A stretch of DNA of 64,000 nucleotides from positions 18,184,269-18,248,268 of the forward strand of contig VZDJ01004378.1 in the NCBI GenBank assembly GCA_008694505.1, given 5' to 3'. Every line of letters begins with the position of its first letter. Within the stretch, counting starts at the first letter, position 1. Shown here piece by piece: positions 28,767 through 43,700 of the stretch. This stretch comes from Cyanoderma ruficeps. Lineage: Eukaryota; Chordata; Aves; Passeriformes; Timaliidae. Made by a program: the position numbers and the translations under genes. A model generated the notes under the pieces. That model ran no database searches. It worked only from the letters and a program-made list of their open reading frames with translations, and had not been told where the DNA came from.

Positions 28767-31700
28767 GTAAGATTTCCCAAAGAATGTGAAGTTAACCCAG
28801 AAATGAGAGATTAAGCCAGCTGTTTTAAAGGATTGCAATGTATTGGATTTCAGGTTGAATATTTGGGTTGATTTAGGAGGATCTGTAAGTAAGAAATTTT
28901 TCCTTGTGGAGGAAGGGAAGCCAAACTATACTTTCTCCAGCCTGGAATTGAAAGGAACAGGAAGCAGTCAGTGTTTGCGTTTGTTGGGCAATGGGTAGAG
29001 AACCTTTCACTGATAAGTGGGCTGGACTTTTCTTTGGTTTTTTTTGATGTTGTCTGTTTTGGTCCTTACTCCTATGAGATAGCCACTGGAAGATGCTTGT
29101 TCTGTAATACTTGTACCTTGGTGCCTCAGCCTTAAATGGGGAACAGAAGTGAAAATATTTGTGGAAACTGGCAACCTTTAGCAGTGAAGACTGTGGGGTT
29201 GTTTTTTCTTTTTTGTTTTTATGGCTCATATGGCTTATTAATGATGATTAGTAGACAAGCTTATTGTCTTGTTGTTAATTGAAAAAATTGCTGTGAATTT
29301 GTTCTACTGTGATCTAAGTGTAAACTCCATACATTTCTATTATTTTTTAAAAATAGTTTCTTCTTATCTTCCCATTCACCACCAATCAATTGGTCTCCTA
29401 CTCATTTAAATACTTCATACAGTATTATTATACCCTCCCTCCTTTGGAGCATGTTTGATAAAGATTCCGAAAAGCCTATTGCTCAGCAGCAGGAAGAGAG
29501 CATGTGTTTGATCAGAAGTGTTAGAGTTGGAACCACAGGTGATCCTCCCAGGAGGTCAGGGTTTATTTCATTAAATCCCTTGCCTGCTGAGTAGGTTTAT
29601 TGGACTTACAGCTAAATGGTGTAGGAGAAAGGTAATGTAATTGATGCTTCTAGATGAGGGTATTGCATGAATATTTTTATAAGTATGTTGTGGCATTTAT
29701 TTCTTGGTGTCTTTTAATAGCAGGTTGCAGGCAGTGTTCTCCTAGAGAAATATGCAGATGGGTTAAACAAGCATATGACATATTTAAGTATACACAAGCT
29801 TTCTGTGTATAATTTCATGTATGTTTTCAAGCTTGTTAATAATGTTTTGTAAAGGAAGTCCTAGGCTTACAGGGGCCAGAAATGTAGAGGGGAAAGAAAA
29901 AATAATCAAGAACTTGTTGAATAGAAAAGATTAACATAGAACAGTTTCGGTTAAAAGGGATCTCAAAGATTGTCTAAACATCCAAACACCATTCCTTCAG
30001 GTAGTTTATTGAGAATGCCAGCTGGCAGCAGTGGTAGTAACTGTACCAGCTTCAGAGTATCTTTCAATATTGTATCATGTGGTCTTTAAACCCAACATAC
30101 TATATCCATTGTCATTGTGCCTGTGGCATATCTTTTAAAAAAATCTCATTGTAAATGAATATATTCCAGTTTGGATCTTTTTGGAACAGAACGGGAGGAA
30201 TAATCACAAGTAAAACTGTATTTTTTCATCAGATATTTCCAGTAAAATTGTTAGTAGGAAATACTGCGTGAAGACTTTACCCATTCAGTAGTGATACTAT
30301 GAAACTAATTACTATAGAGAATAATTTTTTATAATATAGTGAGGTTGAATTTATTTAATGTAAATATAGGAAGAAAGTTTTCTAAACTTAGTGATGTAAA
30401 TATTTTTAAAAAATTTATTTGCCTATTAATGCAGGTGTATTTGTTCCAGTTTGTCCAAACACTGGTGTGTTTAAGTATGTGCTCGTCTTTAACCTGAGAG
30501 AGCACTGATTTTTTTATTTTTGTTTTAAACTTGAAAAAAATTTCAAAGGTTAGAATGTTAGGCACAGTAGTCTAATGGGTGAATAGAAGGACTAAAATTG
30601 TAATACTGTAATCTATGACAGGGATTTTGCTGTAGTATTGGAGAATTTCCCAAATGAAAAGACAAAACAGCATTAGCAGTGGAAAAAGCATGTGCATCAG
30701 GTAGATGTGTTGATGCTGAAAATGCACTTGGGCTCTCCAAAAGCTTAGGACTCACCTAATTTTGTGCTGTCAGCACTGAGAAGGATTGAGTACTTTATTA
30801 AGGTTTTAAGAAAAATAAGCGTATTTTCTTTGGTGGGGCATTTCAGTTTTTAATTTCACTTCTAAATGTGGAAGTGGGAGTGAAAAATGAAGAATGTACT
30901 TTGGAAAGCTTTTTAATGTCAACAGTTTTATAGAAAATGTTCTGTTCCAAACAGATGTTTTTTTAAAAAAATTCTTTCATGTACTTTGCAGTTCTAACAA
31001 GAAACTTAACCGAATGCAATTATTTTGGTTGAAAGCACAATTTATGTTTACAAAACAAGTTTGTTGAAATACTGACCAGTTGACTATGTAGGTGCTGCAC
31101 TGGCTGTTGAGTGAGACATTTTTTGTGTCAGTGGTGTCTGTCAGGCTGTCTGTGTGTGTTAGAGTTGGAACTACAGGTGATTCTCCCTGGACGAGGGACC
31201 TGCCACCCTTGGCAAAGCACTTTGTCACCTATGTGGTCATCCATCTGAACTCTCTACATAGTAGCAGTATCTGAGGACATTTAGGGTCTTTAGATGTGTT
31301 GCTGTATCAAAAAGATCTGTGTTCGTTTGTTCACTTCTGAGCCACTGAGGTCCATTTCCAAGGTACTTGAAACTAATGCTCCTTACTTGAGTTCATAGTA
31401 CGTCAGTCCGTGTTCTCTACAGGAACCAATTCCTCCTGTTGCTCTTGACTACCTGACTGGTGGTGGCCAGGCTTTCTTGCTGTGCTTACAAGCAATCAGA
31501 TGGCTGTGGCTAAGATTTTTTTACATCTTATATGGTTTGTACTGCCTTCTGAATGCACTGGAGAAGTAGATTTGTTTTCCAGTTGATGTGAATTCTGGTA
31601 ATGAATGTGAATTGGGAATTTCTCGAACTGGAATAAAGAATTTCCGCTGTTAAAAATTCTCCTTAGCATGTAGGTCTCTACTTTTTTTTTTTCTTACATC

Positions 31701-34700
31701 ATACCCTGAACTGGAGGTGCTTGTGTAAGATTTAAACCCAATAATTTTTATATCAACTTCATTTATGAAAAATAGATCATATCTTTTAAAAAAAACCGAA
31801 TTTTTCCAAGACTAAAATACTATCATTGTAAACATTAGTTGAAGTGATGGCTAGATAAACTACTGAATTTTATTTAATCTGAAAAGATATGCAGAAGGGT
31901 TTTTTAATTATATTCCTATGGCTAGTGAACACAAAATATTTCTGTATTTATATCACATAGTTATTTTTAATTCTGTTTGCACTACACAAAAAACTGCTTT
32001 GTATGCACAGAGCTTTTTCTTACGAGGGTCTTTGAGACTGGAAAGGTCTTGAATTTTTCCCCCTGAAGCCCTGACTGGTTGCTGTTTTGAAGTGCACAGA
32101 GTGTAGAAACGTAAAAAGAAAAAGAAAAAAACAAACAGAAAAACCACCTTAAAAGAGAGGCTTCGAAGGTTGGAGTAAAAGTCACACTATGGGGAATGAA
32201 AGGGTAATCAAGCCCTCTTGCCATGTGGACAGCTGTGATACTTTAGCTGTAAATGGTTTGAAATGGACAGGATGACTGGCTTTTCCAGCCAAGACTCCAT
32301 GGCATGTGGGGTCACATGAGAGTGGAGTGGAGTGACAGAATCCTCTCCCTCACCCTGATGGTCACACTGCTTTTGGTACAGCCCAGATTGGCTCATGTCC
32401 AGCCTCTCCTCCACCAACACCCCTAAGTGAAATATATTTTCAGACTTCTTTGTTTCAGGCCTCTGTTCCATTCCCTGATGGTTGACTGAATATTTTGGTA
32501 AGAGAGAACTGCTGCTGGTATAGTGTGAGTTATTGCAGTCCCAGAGAAAAAGTGTTGAGATGCTGTTGTTCTGTTAGCCACCTGACTTACTGTGAGCACT
32601 GGTGATTAACTGTTCATTTTGATTTAAGTGCTTTACTGTTAGCTTGACTCTTGGACTGTTCCTAACCTATTAATTGCAATGTTACCTTCTGCCCTGCTTG
32701 ATCTTCCATCATCTCCATCAGCAGTTCTTGTGCTACTGCTTTCTTCCCCTTCATTTGTCCTTCCTTCTGTCTCTGCTGCTCCTTGTAGGGTGGACCTCCA
32801 TGTTAGTGCCTGCATTCTCTGCTTAAGTTGTGCTAAAAGTTTCACAATTCTACTCTCGTACTTTCTCTCTAGCAAGTGAGGCTTCCTGCCACCAGTCCAG
32901 CTCTGAACTGAAATTACTGTTCAACACCAAGCAAGATAGCTTGATTTTTTTTTTCTCTGTCTATAAAATTAGAGCATTAATTAGTATTTCTGGAATGGGG
33001 AAGGGTGGGAGAGCAGTCACTAAGAACTTGATTCATGTGCCTAAACATAATTAACTGGTACTGTTTAATGCCATGGGATATTGTGAGTGCTCTTAACTAG
33101 TGTTCTCCTGGCTTTCAGATGAGATTGTGTTGGGCCATGGCTTGCCCATACCTGACAGTTTCACATGGATTTATTGTTTTTAATAGCTTTGAACATCTCA
33201 ATTGGGGCTATCACCCACATTTAGGCAGCAGAGTTGAAGTCTGCTATTTTCTTTGACCAACTACTTGAAGCAAGGATAATGCTTCTACACACAGAGGACT
33301 ATTTGTTGAAACAGGTCATTCTTAGAAACTGTGTCACTTCTTCCCTTTGTAGTTTTGGCATGCAAGGGCTTTTTTTTTTTTTTTTTTTTTNNNNNNNGTG
33401 GGCACTTCAAAACAGAAACTGGTCAGGACACCGGGGGAAAAATTCCAGCTCCAGCCATAGGGAAAGCAATGTATTTTCTCAGAAACATGCTTTGATACAG
33501 AAAAGGAACTGTGAATTATTAACTGAAACAAACCACGAAGGAAATCAATGCATAGTATGATATTAACAAAGAAGAGAAAAAATAGTCATCACTTAGGACT
33601 TACTATATTGCTCTAAACTATTAGAAGTGATGAACCAATTATTTCCATTAGTGAGTTTAATACAGCTTGCAGTGGCATTTTAACAGGTTTTGGAAGTTTG
33701 TTAAAGGGTGCCTGATCTCTCTCTCTGTTGCATTAGCGTGGCAAGTCTGATATTGTTTGCAGGAGATGGGAAGAGTTACGTATAGGAATGAAGTAGCCTT
33801 ATATAGAATAAAGATGAATGGGCCCTGGTGGAAATAATCCCCTTCTGAAGGGAATGTTTTCATTATGTTGTGATTTCCCTTCCCTCTTAACTGTGACATG
33901 AATAGAATCCATAGCTCTCAGATAAGGAAAGTGTTCAGGCAGGAGTATTACTGAACTGCCAGTAGCAGTTCAGTCAGCCTATAGTAGAAAGAAGGTGACC
34001 AAGTCTGATAGCGTCCCCACTGGCTACTTGGCTGAATCAGCTTGGCTTTTAAATGAGTAATTAAAAAAGAAAGAAAAAAGGAAAAAAGGGGGAAAAAAAA
34101 GCACCTGAGAGGGATGCTGTTATGAGAGGGTAATAGGATGTGGGACTGTGGGAGAGTCCCTGGAAATGTCAGGGCTGTTTTTGAGCCAGGAAAATCCTTC
34201 ATCTGAATGTAAATAGATTTTTCCCAAGCTGCTCTTCAGTATGTCATTTGAGCAGTTAGTACCAGTATAGAAGTGGGTGCACTGAATTTCAGCAGTGTCT
34301 ATTATTAGTTCTCTACCTTGTGAGAAACACAGATGCCTTCAGAAAATGATGCATTTTATCAAGAGTTAGAAGAAATAAATCTTGGCCAAGAATTTACCAG
34401 TAAAGGCATCTCTTTTGACTACTCAGAGGGGTAAATAAGGTGGATAGTTTAAACTTGATCTCTGATTTTTAGGTGGATAAAAGACAAGATAAATACTTCT
34501 GTAGGATTTATAGAATGGGATAAGATCTTTGACAGACACAGAAACCCCATAGAAATTATGAGAATCACCAGAAATCTGTGTGAACTTCTACCTGGTATAA
34601 GAGTTAAATGCCTAAAAGCACATTAATTCAAAATACTTTTTTACATAGCTGTGGCTGAAGTAGTTTTCATTATAATTCCTTTCACTTGCCTGAGCAGAGC

Positions 34701-37700
34701 TTTCATACCTGATTGACCATGTCCAGCTTTTGAACTAATTTTATTTTTAAGAGAGGCTACAGAATTTTAATAACCTGTTAGATTAGAGTTCAGAGGGTTC
34801 ATCGGAGACTGACCAGCAGCTGAGACCTTTTATACCAGCAGCTGTAGCTTTATTTTAAAGGATTGTGTGTAGGAAAAGCTTAGGCCTTTGTTCCACATTG
34901 AACTTCATGTCTGTATAGGCATTATGAACAGTAGTTTTTATTATAAGGTAGGGTCTATATATCATTAGGATACTGTGAGAGTTACTTTCTGGACATGGTG
35001 TGACACTCTGAAGGTTACCATGCAAAGGTCAGAGCTACATGGTGGAAAAACAAATACAAAAGGGTTTGGAAAAAAGATAAATGATATCACTGAGGATACT
35101 GGGGTAGATCTAGATGATGCTCAGGAAAAGGGGTATGTAAGTCCTTGGGCAGTGTGCAGGAAGATTGGATTGCAGTAGAATGTGCTAAACCATTAATTTT
35201 TTTCTTTTGAAAATTGTACCTATAGCATTTAGTATGGATAAAGTATGTAATGCAGTTGAACTGTATCAATTAGAGTACCAAGGAGAAAGTAATTGCCTTT
35301 TCTCTCAGAATTGAGGTAGAAACCTGATACCATCTATTTCTAAAATGCGACAGAAGTATTACATAATCTGCTCAAGTATGTTGTCTTATGGTGGAAAAGA
35401 AAATGGCTGTTGTTGACCTAATGAAACCTTATGCAGTCTTATAAACTGTGCATTATTTAAACAGCACCTTCAAGAGAACTGTGTATTTATAAACAAAGCT
35501 AATGGAATAACATGTAATGGAGTAATGTGTTCATAATGACAGTATTGAGTAAATATAAAAGTTTACTCCTGACTTGCTTGATTATCTGTAATTTTGGCTC
35601 ATAGTTTTATGACAAACTTTAAATAATTTCAAGTCAAATTCATAAAGGTTCCAGTTTTCATTTAACCTTGCAGCTTCAAACAAAAGGAGGATAAACAAGG
35701 ATACTATGGTGACTCCTATTTTTTCTGTCTTAACATGTGAAGTAGAGGATGTCCTGAAGAGTGAAACTCAGCAAAATCAAAGTATTGTGCTGGTGAGAAA
35801 AAAAAGGCAGATTGTGGGACTGTACACATCAAACACTGACACAGTTCACTCAGGCTTTTTTGTTTAATGTGCAGTTTGAGTACAGGTTAATTCTATTTCT
35901 TTTCAGAATTTTTGGTGTGAATTGATTGAGACAGGTAGTTTCACATACTTCAGTAGCAGAGCAATATCTTCCCACTAGTATTTCCTTCTCATTCAGCATT
36001 GTGGTTTTTGGCCTCCCACATTTGATTTGAAAAGTGAAGACAGCTCAGTTTCAAGCCGGACTGAAAAACAAGTTCAAATGAGTCTAAGAGGAACTATAAA
36101 TCAATACAATGGAGTCTTTTTTCCATTCCTGTCTAAAAATGTGTTCTGTACCAGTTTTAGCCCTGCCTAGTGTTGTGCTTGCTGAACCAATCCTATAGTT
36201 GCTGTGTTGGATCTCCAGCTCTGGAAGAGGTAATGTCATGACAATGTTCAGAGTCTTATTTCAGAAGCACAATTCTATTTAGCCTGAAAGTTGTACTATA
36301 GCCTATTTCCTTGGTCAAGACAGCAAGAAACCTTAAAAGACATTTTTCCTGCATCTCTCCCTCAGTGGAGGCATTTAGAGCTCTTAGGGTTTGCCTAACT
36401 TCTTGCCTTCTTTCTCTTAGGGTAAACCTGCTGTTTGAAGAGTTAGCAAACTGATTTAGGATACTTAACTGTAGTTTCAGGGCTAATCTGTGCCTTCTGC
36501 CACTTACTCAAAGTCTCTGAATGGCTGGGATGACAACTTCCTTGCAGAAAGACTAAAAGGGGATTTTAACAATACTTGCACTGTGTTGTTCCTTTTGCAT
36601 AGGTAGCAATTGTTTTCACAGCAATTTCAAAAATCCTGCCATCAATTTCATGCTGATCATTAGGACCTTTAGAAGTATGTGAATTTATTTATTTTTCATA
36701 TCAGTATCATTGCTAAAAGTAAGGGGGGAGAAGAACAATTGGTTTTTGGTTTTTTGTTTTCTTTTTTTTTTCCCTGCAGCACTGAAGAAGTATTCCTGTT
36801 AACTCTCCATGTTTTCAGTTTTAGAAGGATTGTGCTCCTTTGGGGTAGTTTATTATGCTCTCCAGATGGTGTTGTGACAAAGTTTGTTTTCCAATAGATG
36901 CTGATTTGAGGGCAGCAAATATATTACATTGAGAAACAGAAGTTTCACTAGGCAAAACTGATGATAAAGCACTTTGCCCACTGCCTCACTTAAACTGATT
37001 TCTATTTGGCTTTGCTTATTTTCTTATGAGTGTTTTGAAATATGCATGTATGTATTTTAAAATGTTACCTATTCACATGTAATGTAATGCCAAGATCATG
37101 ACAACTCCATAATTGTTTCTACTAAGAACATTCTTCTTCACTGTGAACCTTGTGCCATAAAGAAAATAGATGAGGGAAGTACACACACACTCTCTCTCTT
37201 AAAATAATCTAATTAATACTCTTCCTAGGAAATTTAAAAGGTATGCATTACTGGTGCAGTGAGAGTTAGAAAAAAGTTACCACTTACTGAAAATATCCTA
37301 CGTGTTAGAAAGAGTTAAAAGTCTTTCTGTAGATGTGTAAAAATAAGCTTTCACATCTTACTTCTAAACTGTAAAAAACCCCTATAGACAGATGTAAAGA
37401 AGATACATTTTCATATATCAGCACAGAGCTCGCAAAGTTTCTTTCAAGAGATTATGATGGTGTCTTGAAAAGATCATAACACATGAAAGTGGGACTTAAG
37501 TAGGCCAGAGATTTCTGTTCATACAAAAGATGTGAGAAAGTGTATAGCTACTGAGCTGAATAAACCTATTGCTGCTGGCTAGATTCTGCTGGCTTAGTTA
37601 TAAACCTTCCACCTGTACTAGCTAGTTTCTGTAAGCTACTGAAATTCAAAGGGATGTATGTGCTCACTTTCTATTGCATTTGCTAAGGATATTGTAACTG

Positions 37701-40700
37701 AAAAATATCCTAACACAATGAATTACGCTACGTTTGCATTTCCATGCCTGAAGCAACTTCATTTTTATATTATGGAAACCAGTGATTTTCAGTGTAACAA
37801 TGGAAATATTAAGATGGCTGAACAACTTTAATTTAAACAAAGGAATTACCATTGTGCATTTCCCCCTCGCCCCACCTTGCTTCCTGTGTGCTGGCAAGCT
37901 TCTTAAAATGGTAGATGGACATTGAAAGAATCACTTAATTAAAATTCTGTGGAGATCTCTGGTAGGTACTGGTAAACTTGCTTTCCCTGATCTCTCTTGT
38001 TGTATATGAATTCTCTTTTCCTTCTAATTTATTTAAATGCCATCTGGTTGTGTATTTAAACTGTAACATTTCCAGATTCAGGATCAATTCTGTGAAGTCT
38101 GCAATTTCTGTCGCTCTCTCTGATTCTTATCAGTAACACTTCTAACAAAGCTGTCCTCGTAAAGATGTACATTTGTCATAGCGATAGCACACTTCAGGAA
38201 GGGTATTGAGCTAAAACAACTCCCACTGTTCAACTAAAAAATATGTTCCTTGTCATATGCTACTGCTCACTGAAATTAAACTTGGGCAATATTTTAGTCT
38301 GGAAAAATCCAGTTGCTTTTTCTTCTTTGGCACTGCTGCACATTGTTCTGCTTTTGTAAGTTACTGGACAGTTGAATCCTGAAGTGGGTGGGAGAAGGAA
38401 GGAAGGGGACAAGTGCACAAAAGAACTTACATATGTATTCTCAAGGCCCTTGTCGTAAGTTTCTGCAGCTATTGCTGGGGGGCTTAGATAAATCTTTAGA
38501 AACAGTTTCCAAATGGTCCCTGAGTTTGTGGCTTTGTAATTGATCCTGACCTGTGCAACAATAAGGAACTTATTGGTGGAACAGATCATGCCAAAAGAGC
38601 TCTTGATATGTGTTTTATTCAGCAGGGGCTTTGATCTATCACCACCACTGTACACTAGGTTTCCTTTTGAAGTCATGCTGTAAAAGCACAGGTAATTTGA
38701 CAGGACTTTAATTACTTATGGCTCTTAATGATGTGACTCCCAAACAGTAACAGAGGTCAGTGGTTGAATTCCTCATAGGAGATTATGTGAGAGGTTTCCA
38801 TGGTTGTTATAGTACCTAAGCACACTGTAATCTCTGTTTACACGTAATGCATTTGCAAATGGCGAAACACCTCAGTTCTCTTGTCCTATTTAGATGCTCA
38901 GCTGAAAGCCAGAGTGCTAAGAGGTGAGGGCAGGCAGATGTTTTACTGGTCAGATGTATATAAAATGTTCGCTTGTCAGATAGAATTTGTGTAAGCGTTG
39001 AGACAGTAGGCAGCTGGAACTTGCATCCTTTCATGGCTAAGTATTGATGATTCATGTGACTGCAATATTTCCTGCTTTAAAGTTGGACTCAGAAGTGTTC
39101 TTCCTAGGGTGCCAATTCTTAGGTGTGGAAACACATAAAGCTTCACAAAACTGTCAACCATAACTTAGATACATGGAAAAATGCACTATATGTCTTTTCA
39201 CCGGTAATGTGAAAATTAATTCCTAGGCATCTTTTCTCTGTATTCTTGAAATGTTTTAAGCTTTGCTTCTCTCTTAAGGTAATCACAGACAACTGAATTT
39301 TAAGAAGAAGCAGGCTGTTACTGAGTGACAAACAGATGCATTAGAAATGCAGTTTTATGCTTCACGCCATATCGCCAGGATTTTCTGTAGAAATCGTACA
39401 ACAGTTTCCAAGTGATTAAAAAGGTCTGAATTGTACAAATTATGATTGATGACACAATGATCTTATGTTGCTCTTAATGAAACCTTCCAAGGACAAGAAA
39501 GTTGCCAAGTGATACTGAAGGATATTTGAAATGGCTTTAATTCTTTCAGAGTAATAGTGAACAGACAGCTGTGTGTAATGCTTGTATTATGTTTGGGGAG
39601 CTGGATGGAAGTCCAGCCCAGAAAATTTCACTGCTTTATCTTTGTCAGTCTATTTCTTAGGGGGAAAAAAAAAATAAAAAGCTTGCTCTTTGTAATCAAA
39701 ATACAATTGCTGTGTGACAGCTTTGATGTGGAATATAAAATGGTCAAATCTTAGTACACAGCTGAAGGATAATTTAATGTTTCAATAATGAAGTACAGAA
39801 AAATAACATTACAAGTGAATAAAATGTAATTTTAAACATTAAAAGCAAATTTTCCTATAAGTAATTCTAACCTCTTGAAATTTTACATATACTTGTCTGT
39901 GGATGTTCCTTTAATATTAATCTGTCTATCCAACCATATATCCTGGCTGTACTTTATGATGGTGAGCCTGTATAGACTAAGAACACGTATCTAGAGATAA
40001 AATTCTAGTTAGCAGATGCCAGACTTTTGTGGAGGCTCTCCCAAACTATAGCTCCCACCTTTCTGCTATCATATATAACAGGTGTAAGTCTGATCATGGA
40101 ACCAAGAAGTGTGCACCATGGGATAAGGAATCTGGGAACAGAGAGTCTTACAAGCATGAGGTGACTTTGGAAATGTGGATAAAGAGAAGATTGGGTGTGC
40201 TGGTTTTTGCTGGTGTAGAATTAAATTTTTTTTTTGTGGCTGGTGTGAGGCTGTTTTGTGTTTGTGCTGCGTACAGTGTTCAGAACACAGGGATATTTCT
40301 ATTATTGCTGGGCAGGGCTTATGCAGAGCCCAGGCCTTTCTGCTTTTCATGCTGCCACGCTGGGGAGGGGACTGGGGGTGCCTGGGAAGCTGGGAGGAGA
40401 CACAGCCAGAACATGTCACCCAAACTGACCAAAGGGAGACTCCAGACCATCTGACATCATGCTCAGTGTATAAAGTGGGGGAAAGAAGGAGGAAGGGGGT
40501 GGTGTTTGGAGTGATGGTGTTTGTCATCCCAGGTCACTGTTACACCTGATGGGGCTCTCCTGGAGATGGCTGAACACCTGCCTGCCCACGGGGAGTGCTG
40601 AGTGCATTCCTTGTTGTGCCTTGCTTTTGTGCACAGCATCTGCTTTCCCTAATAAACTGTGTTTGTCTCAACACACAAGTTTTCCAGCTTTTATTTTTCT

Positions 40701-43700
40701 GATTCTCTTCCCGATACCACTGGTGGGGGAGTGAGCTACTCTGTGGTGCTTGGCTGCTGCTTGGGATTAAATCACGACATTGTGGTGGTTTTCAGGCTCT
40801 TATCTGTGGATACCATGGAGAAGATGGATCCTGTTGACTGGTTATGAACTAGTTGTCCCTCATTTCAGAAGTCTCCTGACCTTTTTCTAGTTGCCTCCAC
40901 CACTTTCAAATCATCACTGCAGTTCTTTTTCATCAGACCCAAGAAAGATCAGGCAAGCAGACTGTCCTACATGCAGTTTTATAAGACATTAACTTCAGTG
41001 GTGTTAAGGAGTTTTCTTGCCTTTGATTTTTTTGAGGTTATTTTTAACCATCTCTTTCCAGAGAACTGTTTGTCAGGCTTGTCCCACAGTTCAGCTTCAC
41101 TGCTGAGAAGCTGCTGCTGGCTGGGCTTTCCAGAACTTAAGTCAGTTCTGCTGCTAGTTTGCATGAAACTATAACCCTGGAATATTATAGTCCCAGATGG
41201 TACAGCAATGTAAAGCTAAGTGTAGTTCCAAAGTAACTTACAACATTCTAGTGTATGTTGTGTGTGTTCGCAAAATCAGGGACCTCAGCATTAGAAAGCT
41301 CCTGATTGCTGTCAGCAAAATAAAAGTGACAGAGTCAACCCACCTAGAGAGAAAGAACTGTCTTATCCCCTACCACTAGCAGCTCATTTCCATTATTCAA
41401 GTAGTCTATAAGTAAAAGTTGACAGACACAGAAGCTGTAAGATTGTTTTCCTTCAATATTCATATTTAGGAGGAGGGCTCCTATAGAGAGGTAATAGGAC
41501 TGGAGATAATATAAATGTCTCTCTTCATATCAAAACTTTTGACTTGACAAGCAAGCTATTTTATATTTTGGAAGGTAATTCCATGCAGAACCAGTCTTTT
41601 GACAGCATACTCTTTGATCTGTTAGGCTGGTGAGCTTCACTGAAACTCATTCTAACACTCCCAGATGGGAGCTTGCCTTCACTGCACGTCCAGGATCACG
41701 GCATTTTGACCTAGGGATTATGAAGTCCAGGTGACACGGTATTAGTCCATTTTTGTGTGAAGATGGAAAATTCCTGATAATGTTACTATTGGTTTATGGT
41801 ATTAAAATGCAGAACCACTCAAGTATATTTAAAAGCTTTTTTTTTTAATGTCTTTATCCATCTATCATCACCTACAAGGGATAATGCCTTTCTTCAAGTT
41901 GCTAAAACCTCACTTGTGATGCAAATCTATATAGAACTGGATTTAGATAAACATGCATGTGTGGATGGGGTCTCTTCAATAAGACATCTTTCCTTTATCC
42001 TAACACTCTAGCCCCTTGTTCTTCCTTAAACTAAGCATGCTAGTGAAAGATGTGTCACAGAAAGATGTGTCATAGTAAGTTTTCATTTGTTGGTGTTGTT
42101 CCCTCAGTACATGTTTATGGGTTTTTTTGTCAGTAGCTCTGTGTCTCATGCTCTGATGGAGAAATTGCATGAGTACATTCAATTCATAGACAGTTCCTTC
42201 TTTTCCAATGGCTGACTTTTCTAGAGGTGTGTGTGAAGTATCCCAGTAAAGGCATCTTCTTTATCCTCTTGCAAGTCTGTTATAGGGAGCACATTCTCAA
42301 AAACATAGACTGACTGTGCTGCATTTCTTTCAGCATGAATGGGTTGCATTTTTGGTATAATCTATATTAAAAGTTGTGCCTGTAAAGATTCTTTCTTTCT
42401 TTCTTAGCAGATTTAGTGAAAAATGAAACAGAAGATGCACACATTGGATTTTATAATAAAGAAATATTAGAACCTTGCCTTACACTTTTCTTTATGCTGA
42501 TCACTGAGTTTCACTTCAAAATCTAATCATAATATTTTCTCATTTTTGCTGTCTTGGGAAGGATTGACTGTATAGACTGAGTGCTGAGTATCATTATTAT
42601 AGTGCTAATTGCCTTTGTTATCCTTTTCTGGTCTTGTACTATGTCTCCCAGACTCAGTTTGCAGGAAGCTGAAGCTGAATCCTGTACCAGGTTTAAAAAT
42701 TATGTGTGCCCAAAATAGAGTGAAATTTTAATGGGTTTTAGCAGCATACTAAGATTTGTATTGTTTAAAAAGAGTTTTTCCAGTAGCAGTTAAAATGGGG
42801 AAAAAATCCTTTTTCATCTCTTCCTTTATTTATCTCACCTGAAGTCACACTTTATGACATTTGTGATTATGGATTTACTTGGACTTTTCTCAAAAGTTTG
42901 GTTTGCAGGGTGGGCTGAACAGTTGAATCTGGGCATGATAGCTTCTCTACGCTACTGTGTTAACTTCTGCATCCCTGCTAACATGGTCGTGAAGGCAGTG
43001 TAGTTGTAGTACTTAACAGCATATAAATAACCTTTTGTTTATGTTTTCTGCTCTTGACATTATTTTTATGTCCACTGGAGCTGTTCTAACATTGAGCCCA
43101 TCTCTCTATCTTTAAACTCTATTACAGCAATCTTTGCTTGACATCTTCCTTTCATGTTTTTATACATTGTGATGAGCATTGAGATGGGGAATCCCAGGTG
43201 CTGCTAGACTAGAAATTCAGTATGTGGTTGGAGAGCTGCCAGGAGCTGGGATGAGTTGCATATTTGAGAATCAATATGAACTGCCTGACTTTACATGTGG
43301 GCTACCAACTGGTTGTCCTTGGTACTCAGTATGCATACTTGATTTATGTTTCAAACAGGATGGCACCAAAATATACACTTAAGGAAGATGATTTCAGGCA
43401 TAAAAATAATGTTCTGTCTGCTTGATCTTAAGAGGTGATGCCTCATTTAGGCCTTGAGTTTATCGTAAATCTGATTTGGAATGTTTTTAGTCGAGACATT
43501 TCATTCAATTGGATCAGACTTTATTGTCTTCCTTTATGTTTCTTTTAGATGTTTATGTAATTAACAAAAGTTGTTTTCTTTTCCTTTCTTGTTTACTGTC
43601 CAAAGCAAAAATACAATACAATTTTAGAAGATGAGATTGGGGAGCTTTTGTAGGCTGTATTTATGTAGACAAAAAAAATTTAAGACAGGAGTTTTGAATA